NCBI RefSeq assembly: GCF_033568475.1
Contig: NC_133123.1
Coordinates: 3,224,001 to 3,288,000, forward strand
Length of the DNA: 64,000 nt
Direction: 5' to 3'
From: Henckelia pumila
Lineage: Eukaryota > Streptophyta > Magnoliopsida > Lamiales > Gesneriaceae
A program made the position numbers and the translations under genes. Positions 24,419 through 35,192 of this stretch are shown piece after piece. The stretch's first letter is position 1; every line of letters begins with the position of its first letter. The notes under the pieces are model-generated. The model did not search any database, was not told the DNA's origin, and saw nothing but the letters and a program-made list of their open reading frames with translations.

Positions 24419-25133
24419 GCCACGTACGTAGGTTTCCACGCTGATCAGTATTTAATGTATGATTTAAGGTTACACTACGGATACAACCATGCTATGTTAG
24501 AAAATAAATTGCTCAATAATGTTATGTATTATGTTATGTATTATGTTTATTTAATTAAGTTATGTTATGAAATTTTTAAGCATGCTCATTCATGTATATG
24601 TATGTATTAGTATTAAATTGGTTTAAATTATTTTAAACCCTTGTTATGTTAGCATGTTGGGCCTCTAGGCTCACTACACTGGTATGGTGCAGGTGAGTAC
24701 GTTGAGGATGACGTTGTACCCACCGGAGGCGAGGACGTATGAGCATGCATGCAGTGGCCCCGTGACCGTGAAATATTCTGAGTCGCTATGCATGTGATTG
24801 TTCTTGTCAGCATGATACATTTTTATTATTTGTCAGTGGTTGTGAGTTTAGAATATTTTATTAACTATTTTCAGTGCATGCAAATTTTATACATTTTATT
24901 TATGCAGTATTTTTTTAATTAAATGTTTGACTCAGATATTTATTTTATTTTTAAGAATGCATTTTTATTTAAGTATTTATTTGTTTATTTATTTAGTTAT
25001 TTTAAATCTTTTTATTCTGTTCATATACGTATGGGCGTATATGTACAATACTTTATTTAGTAAGTAAGTATAAAAAAAAAAAAAAAATTTCCGCATATTT
25101 ATTTATTAATTATAGAGTTAGGGTCGTTTCAGT

Positions 25134-25145
25134 TGGTATCAGAGC
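25134..25145 (+). other. Primer-binding site, initiator tRNA-Met
   Basis: TGGTATCAGAGC lies two bases after the 5' LTR end. It is the complement of the 3' end of plant initiator tRNA-Met, the usual minus-strand primer for chromoviruses. Confidence 0.93.
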
Positions 25146-25203
25146 ACGGTCCTCGGAGGGGTCCTCACTGCTATGCGAGCTCATAAATCCACGCTACCGG
25201 TCT

Positions 25204-25316
25204 GTAAGTTTTAAATGTTTATAGCATGATTTAATTTCTAGAATTTAAGTTAGTATTAATTTCAAAACACTTAGTTATGCATGACGATTTACGTAAATAA
25301 ATATGTGGTGGTGCAG
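25204..25316 (+). other. Probable 5'-leader intron of the retrotransposon
   Basis: A strong donor, GTAAGT (25204-25209), and an acceptor, GTGCAG (25311-25316), flank a T-rich 113-bp segment just before the Gag start at 25318. Predicted from splice consensus and position; no transcript evidence. Confidence 0.45.
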
Positions 25317-25317
25317 A

Positions 25318-26388
25318 ATGCCTCCCAGACAGGTGAATCGACGTGGGAGACCTCCACATCCACCTCCACCTCCACCGCCACCTCAGCAGCACCCCATGAC
25401 GGCACTGGAGCAGGCCAGTGCCACGATGATGGCGGGTATTACTGCCTTGCTGGAGCAGCAGGCAGCCCGTCCCAGACTGTCCCACGAGGAGGACGTCGCC
25501 GAGAGGTTCCAGAAGAAGGGGCCTAAGGAGTTCTTGGGGACCACCGATCCGTTGGTGGCTGAGGGATGGATTCGCTCACTTGAGTCCATCTTTGACTATA
25601 TGGGGATCACAGACGCCGACAGGGTGAGTTGTGCTACATACATGATGCGAGGCGATGCAGCCTCATGGTGGGAGGGTGCAGTACGAGGAGTCCATCTACC
25701 TACTCTGACATGGGCTGAGTTTAGGCGTATCTTCTACGCCAAATATTTCACTGAGGATGTGCGCAGTCGCATGATCCGGGAGTTCATGAGTCTCCGTCAG
25801 GGGGACAGATCTGTGGTGGAGTACATAAGCCAGTTTGAGAGGGGCTGTCGTTTTGTGCCCATGATTGCCGATAGTCCGCAGGAGAAGCTGCGACAGTTTG
25901 TTGAGGGCCTGAAGGCTGAGATCAGGCATGACGTGCGCATGGCAGACGTGTTTACATATGAGTCTGCAGTCAGCAGGGCCTTGCGTTCTGAGGAGGGTCG
26001 GAGAGCGATCCAGAGAGAGCAGCAGGGCAAGAGGCAGTTTGTACAGACAGGATATCAGCGACCATCTTCGCAGCCACCTGCGAAGAAGCAGTATACAGGG
26101 CCGGCTAAGGGCCCGAATCAGCAGCAGAGGCCACAGCAGCAGAGGCCGCAGCAGCAGCAGAGGGGCGGGGCCCCTAATGCCATAGCTCATCCCACTTGCC
26201 CGAAGTGCCAGAAGATGCATTCGGGACCTTGCCTATTGGGAGCAGGAGTTTGCTTCCACTGCAGAGAGCCGGGGCATCAGATTGCTAACTGCCCCAGGAA
26301 GAAGAACACCGCTGGTAGGGTGTTCGTGATGCAGGCTGAGGAGGTCGATCCTGACACCTCCTTGATCACCGGTACATCCTATCCCTAG
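25318..26388 (+). CDS. Gag polyprotein of the Tekay-type retrotransposon
   Basis: Open frame of 356 aa starting MPPRQVNRRGRP, with a Pro-rich N-terminus. The retrotransposon Gag domain (about residues 60-215) includes FLGTTDPLVAEGWI, YMMRGDAASWWEG and FYAKYF. A Gln/Pro-rich linker and a CCHC zinc knuckle (CFHCREPGHQIANC, near 26,250-26,290) follow. It forms virus-like particles and binds element RNA. The unspliced reading ends at TAG 26386-26388. A splice at 26371/26577 would instead fuse the frame to Pol. An in-frame ATG at 25303 precedes the chosen start, but it lies inside the predicted leader intron. Confidence 0.93.
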   Translation: MPPRQVNRRGRPPHPPPPPPPPQQHPMTALEQASATMMAGITALLEQQAARPRLSHEEDVAERFQKKGPKEFLGTTDPLVAEGWIRSLESIFDYMGITDADRVSCATYMMRGDAASWWEGAVRGVHLPTLTWAEFRRIFYAKYFTEDVRSRMIREFMSLRQGDRSVVEYISQFERGCRFVPMIADSPQEKLRQFVEGLKAEIRHDVRMADVFTYESAVSRALRSEEGRRAIQREQQGKRQFVQTGYQRPSSQPPAKKQYTGPAKGPNQQQRPQQQRPQQQQRGGAPNAIAHPTCPKCQKMHSGPCLLGAGVCFHCREPGHQIANCPRKKNTAGRVFVMQAEEVDPDTSLITGTSYP

Positions 26389-26576
26389 TATTTTCATAAA
26401 TTCTCCTTTGGTTAAAGATTTAGTATTTAATTTGAAATTCTTGTTATTTGGGTCATTTAACTGCATGTTAGAATAGGAAGCATGTTTTACTTGTGATTAG
26501 AATTAAGAACTTGTAGTGACTCGTTTGGGAAAAAATTAGAAGTGGTATGAAACTGTTGGGAATTTTCTGCGTGCAG
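26372..26576 (+). other. Predicted gag-pol intron
   Basis: The donor is ACCG|GTACAT and the acceptor GCGTGCAG|GGAGAA. Removing these 205 bases joins the Gag frame to the Pol frame (26579 and 26612 share it) and converts the end of Gag, DTSLIT, into DTSLITGRILVGG leading into the protease DSGATHS. That junction resembles uninterrupted Gag-Pol of related chromoviruses. The retained form has a stop 15 bases into the intron. Length and frame arithmetic close exactly to 1,475 aa. Confidence 0.7.
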
Positions 26577-29500
26577 GGAGAATTCTAGTTGGGGGCAACT
26601 CCACGTTTGCGTTGCTAGATTCAGGGGCTACGCATTCGTTTATCTCCCTGGAGTTTATCAGACGGGTAGGCATCACACCTGAGAGTAGTGACAGCGGGTA
26701 TGATGTTACTATGCCGTCAGGGCAGATTATGTCTACCTCGAAGGTTATTCGAGGACTGGAGTTAGAGCTGCAGGGACACTCCATTCGAGCAGATGTAGTA
26801 GTCTTGCCTTTGAGTGGTTTTGATCTTATTTTGGGTATGGACTGGTTGACAGTCAATGGAGCTTCGATTGATTTTCGTCGGAGATCAGTGTCAGTGAGAC
26901 CTACAGGGGGCGACCCGTTCACTTTTTATGCATCTCAGAGCAGTGATATTCCTCAGGTGATATCCTATATTCAGGCGAGGAAGTTGTTGAGACGGGGTTG
27001 CCAGGGGTTTCTAGCGAGTATTGTCACAACTTCAGAGCCATCTAGCAGATCATTATCAGAGTTAGAGGTGGTTCGTGACTTTCCGGATGTCTTTCCGGAG
27101 GATGTGGCAGGAATTCCACCAGTGAGAGAGGTGGAGTTCAGTATTGACTTAGTGCCAGACACCGTGCCTATCTCTAAGGCACCGTACAGGCTTGCTCCTA
27201 CCGAGATGAAAGAGTTGAAGGAGCAGATACAGGAGTTGTTAGAGAAAGGCTTCGTTCGACCTAGCTTTTCTCCTTGGGGAGCTCCGGTGTTGTTTGTGAA
27301 GAAGAAGGATGGCAGTATGAGACTGTGCATCGATTACCGAGAGCTTAACAGAGTCACAGTGAAGAACAAGTATCCACTGCCGAGGATAGAGGACTTGTTT
27401 GACCAGTTGCAGGGAGCTTCAGTGTTCTCCAAGATCGATCTGCGATCTGGTTACCATCAGTTGCGTGTTAGGGATGCAGATGTGTCCAAGACTGCTTTCC
27501 GGACACGATATGGGCATTACGAGTTCTTGGTGATGCCATTTGGGTTGACCAATGCTCCAGCGGTTTTCATGGATCTCATGAACCGAGTCTTTCAGCCATA
27601 TCTGGATCAGTTCATCATAGTCTTTATTGATGATATTTTGATCTATTCTAGGAGCATCGAGGAGCATAGACAGCACCTTCAGACCGCATTGCAGACTTTG
27701 AGGGAGCATCGGTTGTATGCCAAGTTCAGCAAGTGCGAGTTTTGGCTTGAGCAGGTGGCATTTCTTGGCCACATTATTTCGAGAGATGGAGTTGCAGTCG
27801 ATCAGTCTAAGGTGGAGGCAGTGCAGAATTGGGGCATTCCGAAGAATGCTTCAGAGATTCGCAGTTTCTTGGGTTTGGCCGGATACTACAGGAAGTTCAT
27901 CAAGGGTTTTTCCTCTATTGCAGTACCCTTGACTTCCTTGACCAAGAAGAATGCGAAGTTTATATGGAGTTCAGACTGTCAGAGGAGCTTCGATCAGCTG
28001 AAGGAAGCACTCACTACAGCACCAGTGTTAGCGATGACAGTACCACATGAGGAGTTAGTGGTTTACACCGACGCGTCTAAACTTGGTTTAGGCGCAGTGC
28101 TTATGCAGTGTGGTAAGGTTATTGCGTATGCGTCGAGACAGTTGAAGATTCATGAGCAGAACTACCCGACGCATGACTTGGAGTTGGCAGCAGTGGTTTT
28201 CGCTTTGAAAATCTGGAGGCACTATCTTTACGGCGAGAAGTGCAAGATTTTCACCGATCACAAGAGCCTCAAGTACTTCTTCACCCAGAAGGAGTTGAAC
28301 ATGAGACAGCGCAGATGGTTGGAGTTGGTGAAGGACTATGATTGTGACATTAGCTACCATCCGGGTAAAGCTAATGTAGTGGCCGATGCTTTGAGTCGGA
28401 AGTCATCAGTGGTAACATGTTTGACTGTGCAGTTACCACTACAGACCGAGATTCAGAGATTTGGTTTGGAGTGCTATCCGAGTGGCCATGCACCGAGCTT
28501 GTCAGTGTTGACGGTGCAGCCAGTTTTGAGAGATCGGATTAGAGAGGGACAGTCCACTGATGAGGAGTTACAGCGATGGAGACAGAGAGATGAGGCTAGA
28601 GGTAATCTCTTGTATACAGTGGAGGATGGCATCGTTCAGTACCGTGGTAGGATGTGGGTACCGAACGTCGATCAGTTGCGAGCTGAGATTTTGACAGAGG
28701 CTCACGCATCTCCGTACTCCATTCACCCCGGAAGTACGAAGATGTACAAAGACTTGCAGCTATTGTATTGGTGGCCCGGTATGAAGAGTGACATCGGGAG
28801 AGTGGTGTCAGAGTGCTTGACTTGTCAGCAAGTCAAAGCAGAGCATCAGCGTCCAGCAGGACTTCTTAGACCTCTCCCCATTCCGGAATGGAAGTGGGAG
28901 AACATTTCGATGGACTTTGTGGTTGGCTTACCGAGGAGTACCAGAGGGTGTACAGCGATTTGGGTGATTGTGGATAGACTCACCAAGTCAGCTCATTTCT
29001 TGCCGGTAAGGATTACATACACTTTGACACAGTATGCAGAGCTTTACATCAGAGAGATTGTTAGACTGCATGGCATACCAGTGTCTATTGTGTCAGACAG
29101 AGATCCGAGATTCACCTCAGCATTTTGGAAGAGTCTGCACACAGCTTTGGGAACTAGGCTTTTGTTCAGTACAGCATTTCATCCCCAGACAGATGGCCAG
29201 TCTGAGAGAGTGATCCAGGTTCTCGAGGATCTTCTGAGAGCTTGTGTTATCGATTTTCGAGGATCTTGGGAGACTAGACTGCCTTTAGTGGAGTTTACCT
29301 ATAACAACAGCTTTCAGTCGTCTATAGGTATGGCTCCATATGCAGCACTTTATGGGAGGAGATGCAGATCTCCGGTGCATTGGGATGAGGTTGGTGAGAG
29401 GATTTTGTTGGGTCCGGAGATTGTGCAGCAGACAGCTGACATTGTGACGCAGATTCGAGACAGGATGAGGACAGCGCAGAGTCGGCAGAAGAGTTATGCC

Positions 29501-29950
29501 GATGCCAGACGACGCGATTTGGAGTTCGCAGTAGGTGATCACGTATTCTTGAAGGTGTCACCTATGAAAGGAGTAGCGCGTTTTGGACGCAGAGGCAAGC
29601 TTAATCCGAGGTATATAGGGCCATTCAAGATCTTGGAGCGAGTTGGCACGTTGGCCTATCGTTTAGCTCTACCTCCAGGGCTAGCGGCAGTGCACAACGT
29701 TTTCCATGTATCCATGCTTCGGAGATATGTCTCCAATCCGTCGCATGTGTTGGATTTTGAGCCCTTACAGTTGCCACCAGATCTTGTTTACGAGGAGAGA
29801 CCAGTGCGGATTTTGGCTAGAGAGGAGCGGAGGCTTAGGACGCGGGTCATACCGATGGTCAGAGTCCAGTGGCTGAATCACTCGGAGGAGGAAGCTACTT
29901 GGGAGACCGAGGAGGATATAAGGACTCGCTACCCGGAGATGTTCGGGTAA
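26577..29950 (+). CDS. Pol polyprotein: protease, RT, RNase H, integrase, chromodomain
   Basis: Open from the predicted acceptor to TAA at 29948-29950, about 1,124 aa. It has no ATG near its start, so it is probably expressed only as a Gag-Pol fusion (1,475 aa). Domains in order: aspartic protease with [10 protein letters not shown] (about 26,612); RT with LCIDYRELN and FIDDILIYS (about 27,623); RNase H with [10 protein letters not shown] and TDHKS; integrase with an HHCC zinc region (CLTCQQ) and catalytic SMDF, SDRDPRF and DGQSERV elements. A C-terminal chromodomain-like segment near 29,790-29,945 contains [16 protein letters not shown]. It copies and integrates the element; the chromodomain is thought to direct insertion to heterochromatin. 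No frameshift or stop is seen. Confidence 0.95.
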
Positions 29951-29981
29951 GTACTTTAATTTCGAGGACGAAATTCAATTT

Positions 29982-29995
29982 AAGGGGGGGAGAAT
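29982..29995 (+). other. Polypurine tract
   Basis: AAGGGGGGGAGAAT directly abuts the 3' LTR start at 29996. It is preceded by the TTCGAGGACGAA sequence common before the tract in Tekay-type elements. It primes plus-strand synthesis. Confidence 0.9.
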
Positions 29996-32828
29996 TGTAA
30001 CACCCGGTATTTTTAATTACATAAATCCGCCTGCATAATTAAGATATTTAATTATTTAAATTTATGATTTATGGGTTAAATAATTATGTGAATTATTTGT
30101 GCATGATTTAATTTATTTTTTTAAGCATTTAACCCATAATTAGTAATTTTTATGATTGTTAGTATTTTAATTATTTGATCGCGTAGACGGGACCGTGGAC
30201 GGACGAGATGACAACTTTCCACCCAAATTATTTTATGAGCCTTTTTAGAGCCTTAAAATATTATTTTGAGTTTTATTATCTCAAAATTTTAAGTATTTAA
30301 TTTTATTTAATTTTAGGAGTCCATTTTTATTCAAATTAAGCCAAAATATTGACTTTTTATTATCTTTAAAATTCCCTAAAATTATTATTTCGAGATTTTA
30401 TAATATTTATGTTAGTATTATTATTTTTAAAGTTGGGATTATTTTAATTATGTTATTATCTTCCTATTTTAATTATTAAACCATTATCTACCTAAAATAA
30501 TCCCCAAACTCTACGCCATTCTCCTAGCATCAGCCGCCTACCTCCCCTCCATTCTCCATATTCTTCATCAGATAGCATTCTCCAAGGACTCCATAGCCTC
30601 AATTCGTGTGGTTTTCAAGCCGAGTCATCGTCCCGTCGTCCCGGAACCGCCCCACGCTCGTGTTTTCTCGTCATCTTCGGTGAAAGGCATGATTCCTTCT
30701 CTTAATTTCGTGCCATATCAGTATAATATGTGGGTATTGTGTATGCATCAAAAAACTTTCAAAAATTTTCAGAAAAGTTTCGGCCATCATGAAATTTATG
30801 GCTTGTAGTGTGAGTTTGATTGTCATGCTCATGTTTCTTAGCCATGGGTGTGTCTAGGCTGCTGGACAGGGTCCCTAGGATGTCTAGGGAGAGTCTAGGC
30901 TCGATTGGCTCGGACGGTTCGAGCCAAAAGAGCCCAGAAATTGAGCTGGTTCGTTTCTGCCTCTCCAAGTGCGCAGAACAGGGTTTCAAGGAAGGGAGCT
31001 TCGTTCTCCTTCCTCAGACCACGGTTTAGGGTAAGGCCGGTTGGGTTAGAACCCCATTTGAGTTTTCTAAGTTTTTGCAGAAGGTTGCATGGGCTTTCGT
31101 GGTCGGAGCTTCGAGGACGAAGGGTTTTCCCGCAGCTGCTCGGGTCTGCGCGACAGTGCAGAAGGGCCGGGTTGCAGGGCTTCGTTCTCACTCCATAGTC
31201 GACGGTTTGGGCTGGTTCTTGGCTTGTTGGAAAGGTCTGGATGTGAGCTAAGTCCTAGGGGTGGTGCTCCGGCCGGTGGGTGGCCGGAGCATGGCGGCCG
31301 CCGGCGTTCTTTGCAACTGCTCGTGGCCGCAGCAGTGCAGGGAAGAGGGTGATCGAGTTGGGGCTTTGGGAGTGGTTCCGGGTCGGGTCTTGGGTCCGGG
31401 TCGGGGCGGTTAGGTAGTGGGTCGGGTTAGTGAGTTCGGGTCCGAGTTTGGTGGGCCGGGCTCGAGTATTTTATTTTTAAAGTATTTTACAAATTTATGT
31501 GTTTTTGGGTCAAATAAATTGAAATAAAATTATTTGGACTCCCAAATAATTTTATTTGGACTTTTAAAATTTTAATTAAGTTAGTCCATTTATTTTATGG
31601 GCTTTTGGGCCCATAAAAGTTAATGGGCCAGTCTTTGAGTTTTTGGGCCCAATGGGCCAGTTTAAGTGTTATTGGGCTTAGTGTAATTTTAATGGGCTTT
31701 ATTAATTTAATTGGGCTTAGAATAATTATTTGGGCTTAAAGTTTGAAATAATGGGCTTAAGTATGTTAATGGGCCAGATTTAAGTTAATGGGCTTGTGTG
31801 TAGGGCCAGCAGTCCAGGACCATCCATGAGAAAATTTGCATGTGTCCTGAATATATATTTAATTATTTATATGCATTTAAGTTATTTTAATATTTATATG
31901 TTAGTAAGAAATTAAATTAAATATATATGATGGACACACATTTTATTCAAGTACATGCATTCATGAAATAATATTTTATGCGTGATTTAATGTTTAAGTT
32001 GAGCAATAAAAATATTTTATGTTGGAAGTTGAAGTAGTGTGACAATTTAAGGGGGATTCGTCCCCATATGATTGAAGGGCAGTTTACTGCCAATTTAAGA
32101 GGTGATTCGTCACCGGCCACGTACGTAGGTTTCCACGCTGATCAGTATTTAATGTATGATTTAAGGTTACACTACGGATACAACCATGCTATGTTAGAAA
32201 ATAAATTGCTCAATAATGTTATGTATTATGTTATGTATTATGTTTATTTAATTAAGTTATGTTATGAAATTTTTAAGCATGCTCATTCATGTATATGTAT
32301 GTATTAGTATTAAATTGGTTTAAATTATTTTAAACCCTTGTTATGTTAGCATGTTGGGCCTCTAGGCTCACTACACTGGTATGGTGCAGGTGAGTACGTT
32401 GAGGATGACGTTGTACCCACCGGAGGCGAGGACGTATGAGCATGCATGCAGTGGCCCCGTGACCGTGAAATATTCTGAGTCGCTATGCATGTGATTGTTC
32501 TTGTCAGCATGATACATTTTTATTATTTGTCAGTGGTTGTGAGTTTAGAATATTTTATTAACTATTTTCAGTGCATGCAAATTTTATACATTTTATTTAT
32601 GCAGTATTTTTTTAATTAAATGTTTGACTCAGATATTTATTTTATTTTTAAGAATGCATTTTTATTTAAGTATTTATTTGTTTATTTATTTAGTTATTTT
32701 AAATCTTTTTATTCTGTTCATATACGTATGGGCGTATATGTACAATACTTTATTTAGTAAGTAAGTATAAAAAAAAAAAAAAATTTTCCGCATATTTATT
32801 TATTAATTATAGAGTTAGGGTCGTTTCA
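29996..32828 (+). repeat. 3' LTR of the Tekay-type element
   Basis: Length 2,833 bp, the same length and order as the 5' LTR. One difference was spotted: T at 32784 against A at 25087, at the edge of the terminal A-run. It is followed by target duplication TAATT (32829-32833). Confidence 0.97.
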
Positions 32829-32982
32829 TAATTACTATGTCTTTCCTGTTCAATTATTAATCTAGTCGTTGCTAAATCAATATATTCTTTAAAATTATTC
32901 TATAATTCTTGTATTGATAGATTGATCTTATTGATATTATTTTCTAAATCTCCTAGATCTTTTTATAATTTTATTAAGGACG
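32829..32982 (-). pseudogene. Right-hand remnant of a viral coiled-coil ORF
   Basis: Immediately after the movement protein stop, the minus strand reads a heptad-like segment (LGDLENNINKINLSIQEL, one in-frame stop, then a further short stretch) running into the retrotransposon junction. It lies between MP and CP, where some caulimovirids place a virion-associated coiled-coil protein. The identity is inferred from position and composition only. The other half is at 22158-22298. Confidence 0.35.
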
Positions 32983-33907
32983 TCATTGCGATGAGGTTGA
33001 TTCATTAACAATAGCTTGTTTAATTTTAAAAATATTTTGATTCATGGTTCCAATCTTTTCAAGAATATCTTCATCGTTTCTAGCAAATGATAATGATCTT
33101 CTTGGTACAGACTGTTTTGTGATTTGGAGGTCATCTGAACTCCATCTTTTATAGGGATTTATTTCTTCAATAAATGCTTTTCGAGGGTGTTCAATTCTTG
33201 TAAAATTTTCAAACATTCTTTCAACCGAAATAGTTGGTTTTGTTGAAATTATTCCTGTTTGAGAATTATTACTTATTACTAAACCGACAACATAGTTTAT
33301 ATTGATCGGATGGTTTCCTGTTAACATAAGATTGTTTCTATAAAAGTAATAATCTAATGTTAAAACGTCATTTATGTTTTTATCAAAAAGAGATATATTG
33401 TATTGTGGATAAATATAAAATTTCATCTTTTTGTAACATAAGTTTTCTTCAATTTTTCCAAGGATAGAATCCTCAAAATTACGTATCCTTTTGTCACGAA
33501 CTGTGATTTCAATTGGTGTATCTATTCCTTCACGGTAGTGAGTTGATACTATTATTTCGATTCCTCCAATGTGAACATATTTTAGTTCAGATCGTTCTTT
33601 TTCACTGACTTTTGTCATGATGGTATCAATATCTTGAGTTGTTAATAACTTCAGAGTATTAGACCTTGATTCGTTATTTATTTTACAGGATCGTTCTTTT
33701 GTACGAATCGAATAATAAATTAAATTTTTTTTGGGATTAATAAAATTTGAAATTTTGCTTAATATTCCTAGTTGGTCTATTAGAAAACCCTGTTTTCTGT
33801 ATCTCAGCAAACTTATTCTGATTAAATATAATATTCAAATTATACTTTTGGTTCTCTTCAGATTCATCAATCTGACTATTTTGATTTGGAATTGCTACTT
33901 CTGTCAT
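32983..33907 (-). pseudogene. Pararetroviral movement protein (30K superfamily), frameshifted
   Basis: The main frame, 33810-32983, encodes a 30K-type core with VHIGGIEIIVSTHYREGIDT, followed by the beta-rich region and a C-terminal segment carrying a predicted coiled coil. The N-terminal part starts at ATG 33907 in a different frame and crosses into the main frame near 33,815, implying a small indel. Movement proteins of this family enlarge plasmodesmata for cell-to-cell spread. ATG 33907 lies immediately after the stop of the preceding small ORF, the compact spacing expected of a polycistronic viral RNA. Confidence 0.8.
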
Positions 33908-33908
33908 T

Positions 33909-34202
33909 TTAACAGATGATAGAACTTCTTAATTTTTTTAAGGCTATTAAAAGCCTTTTTGTTGAATCTATCTGTTCTAATAAATTCTGAAAATCTTCGA
34001 AACTATCAATTGAAGGTTGACAATTTTTAAGATGTTTCAAATTGTTTTCAAAATTTTCTATATCAAAATTTATATTTTGAGAATATAAATTAAAGATATT
34101 CATTTTTGTATTTTCATACATTTTCCATTTAGTAAAAATTGTTACTTTTATTATTTTGTTTTTGTCGATCGGATTTCGATAACAAAGTTTGTTCTTATTC
34201 AT
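33909..34202 (-). CDS. Small viral ORF of unknown function (97 aa)
   Basis: Open frame with MNKNKLCYRNPIDKNK at the N-terminus and a Leu/Lys-rich helical C-terminal half (LLEQIDSTKRLLIALKKL). It overlaps the preceding ORF by eight bases and its stop is one base from the movement protein ATG. I do not recognise the family. The tight coupling suggests a genuine viral gene rather than chance. Confidence 0.45.
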   Translation of the reverse strand: MNKNKLCYRNPIDKNKIIKVTIFTKWKMYENTKMNIFNLYSQNINFDIENFENNLKHLKNCQPSIDSFEDFQNLLEQIDSTKRLLIALKKLRSSIIC

Positions 34203-34416
34203 AACATATTGTTATGTCTTCAATTTCATCGTTTTCAGAAATTTGAATTATCATTTTCCAGTTGCTTGAAAAATGTTCTTTTTTATGATTTTTGAAATAA
34301 AAGGTTTGGAGATCTTTTATTTTATTCCATAATTGATCTATTTTACGTAAATCTTTTAGCAAGATTATTTTATCAAATAAATTTTTAATCTCAATATCTA
34401 AAGTTAATCCAGACAT
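34195..34416 (-). CDS. First small viral ORF after the leader (73 aa)
   Basis: Open frame starting MSGLTLDIEIKNLFDK, only about 22 nt downstream of the tRNA-Met primer site in viral orientation. It is charged and helical, with no recognised domain. Position corresponds to the small first ORF found after the leader in several caulimovirids. Function unknown. Confidence 0.45.
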   Translation of the reverse strand: MSGLTLDIEIKNLFDKIILLKDLRKIDQLWNKIKDLQTFYFKNHKKEHFSSNWKMIIQISENDEIEDITICYE

Positions 34417-34438
34417 TAATAATCTGCTTTATTTAACT

Positions 34439-34450
34439 GCTCTGATACCA
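34439..34450 (-). other. Pararetroviral primer-binding site (tRNA-Met)
   Basis: The minus strand reads TGGTATCAGAGC, complementary to initiator tRNA-Met, as in Caulimoviridae. It lies about 700 nt downstream of the proposed viral TATA box, at the end of a long leader. Confidence 0.88.
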
Positions 34451-34600
34451 GGTTGCGGAATTCTTATGAATTTCTCATTCATGTTCTATGATGTTTTACA
34501 GATCTATGAATAGGTTGCGGAATTCTTATGAATTTCTCATTCATGTTCTATGATGTTTTACAGATCTATGAATTTCTCATTCATGTTTTACAGATCTGAT
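34450..34600. repeat. 62-bp tandem repeat in the viral leader
   Basis: Two copies of a 62-bp unit (34450-34511 and 34512-34573), each with GGTTGCGGAATTCTTATGAA and TGATGTTTTACAGATCT. A third, partial copy extends to about 34600. The array abuts the primer-binding site. Confidence 0.85.
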
Positions 34601-35182
34601 TCATTTATAACAGATAAATGTTTTCCGATTAATTTGGTTCCATTCATAGGTTATTATTACAAATTTTAGTTGATAAATTGATTCAAATATGGTTAAATCA
34701 GAAGTATTCAAACGATATTCATGAAATGTATCATATTCATGATCATCTTCTATTTCAAACCAGTTTTTTTATTATTAATCTTTCATTTCTTATAAAGGAT
34801 GATGACATGATTAATATATTTTGACTATTTCTTTAAATTAAGGGTTGTAGGAGATTTGTGAAGGTTACCTTGATTGAATGAGTCTTGGTTTTGAGCAGAG
34901 GCCAAATCCTTGCTTTCCCTTAACGATCACTTGATCAACTGGTACTTGCTTTATGGATTTCCAGGTTTACTCTAACCATAAATCTTCAATGGTTGGCTTC
35001 CAACCTTATCCTCCTTACGCCCTGCTTGTTTAGTTATTAGCCATAAGGCTTAATTTTGTTTCTGATTTTATGTTTCTTAGTTTCTGATAGTTTTCATACG
35101 TTTTGTATGAACCAGATTGTAAGTAACTTAAGAAGAGAGAGATACTCAAACTTCACTTATTCATTTACAACACAAACATCTC

Positions 35183-35192
35183 CTTTTATAGG
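35183..35192 (-). promoter_or_regulatory. Candidate TATA box of the viral pregenomic promoter
   Basis: The minus strand reads CCTATAAAAG downstream of the TAV gene and upstream of the long leader, the position of the full-length transcript promoter in caulimovirids. Functionality in this copy is unknown. Confidence 0.6.

Larger units (their letters stand above)
22299..25131 (+). repeat. 5' LTR of the Tekay-type element
   Basis: Length 2,833 bp, TG...CA ends. It has an AT-rich beginning and a GC-rich island at about 23,100-23,760 with repeated GGGTC. An array of twelve TGGGCY boxes lies at 23,901-24,097, tandem hairpins at 24,355-24,417, and an A-run near the end. Open frames inside it are non-coding coincidences duplicated in both LTRs. 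Offset to the 3' LTR is 7,697 bp with no indel noticed. Confidence 0.97.
22299..32828 (+). mobile_element. Complete Ty3/gypsy LTR retrotransposon, Tekay/Del-type chromovirus
   Basis: The element is 10,530 bp and bounded by 5-bp duplications TAATT at 22294-22298 and 32829-32833. It has two LTRs of 2,833 bp each, starting TGTAACACCC and ending GGTCGTTTCA. The internal order is primer-binding site, Gag, protease, RT, RNase H, integrase, C-terminal chromodomain, polypurine tract. This order and the integrase-linked chromodomain define chromoviruses; long LTRs and the sequence flavour match the Tekay/Del clade. All enzymatic motifs are intact. The element lies inside the endogenous pararetrovirus in the opposite orientation. 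The LTRs are nearly identical, so the insertion is recent. Confidence 0.97.

Noticed and set aside
25696-26220. Antisense frame across Gag
   Set aside because: Low-complexity mirror of the Gln/Arg-rich Gag linker.
34450-34600. Possible CRISPR-like array
   Set aside because: Head-to-tail units without spacers in a plant viral leader; a simple tandem duplication.
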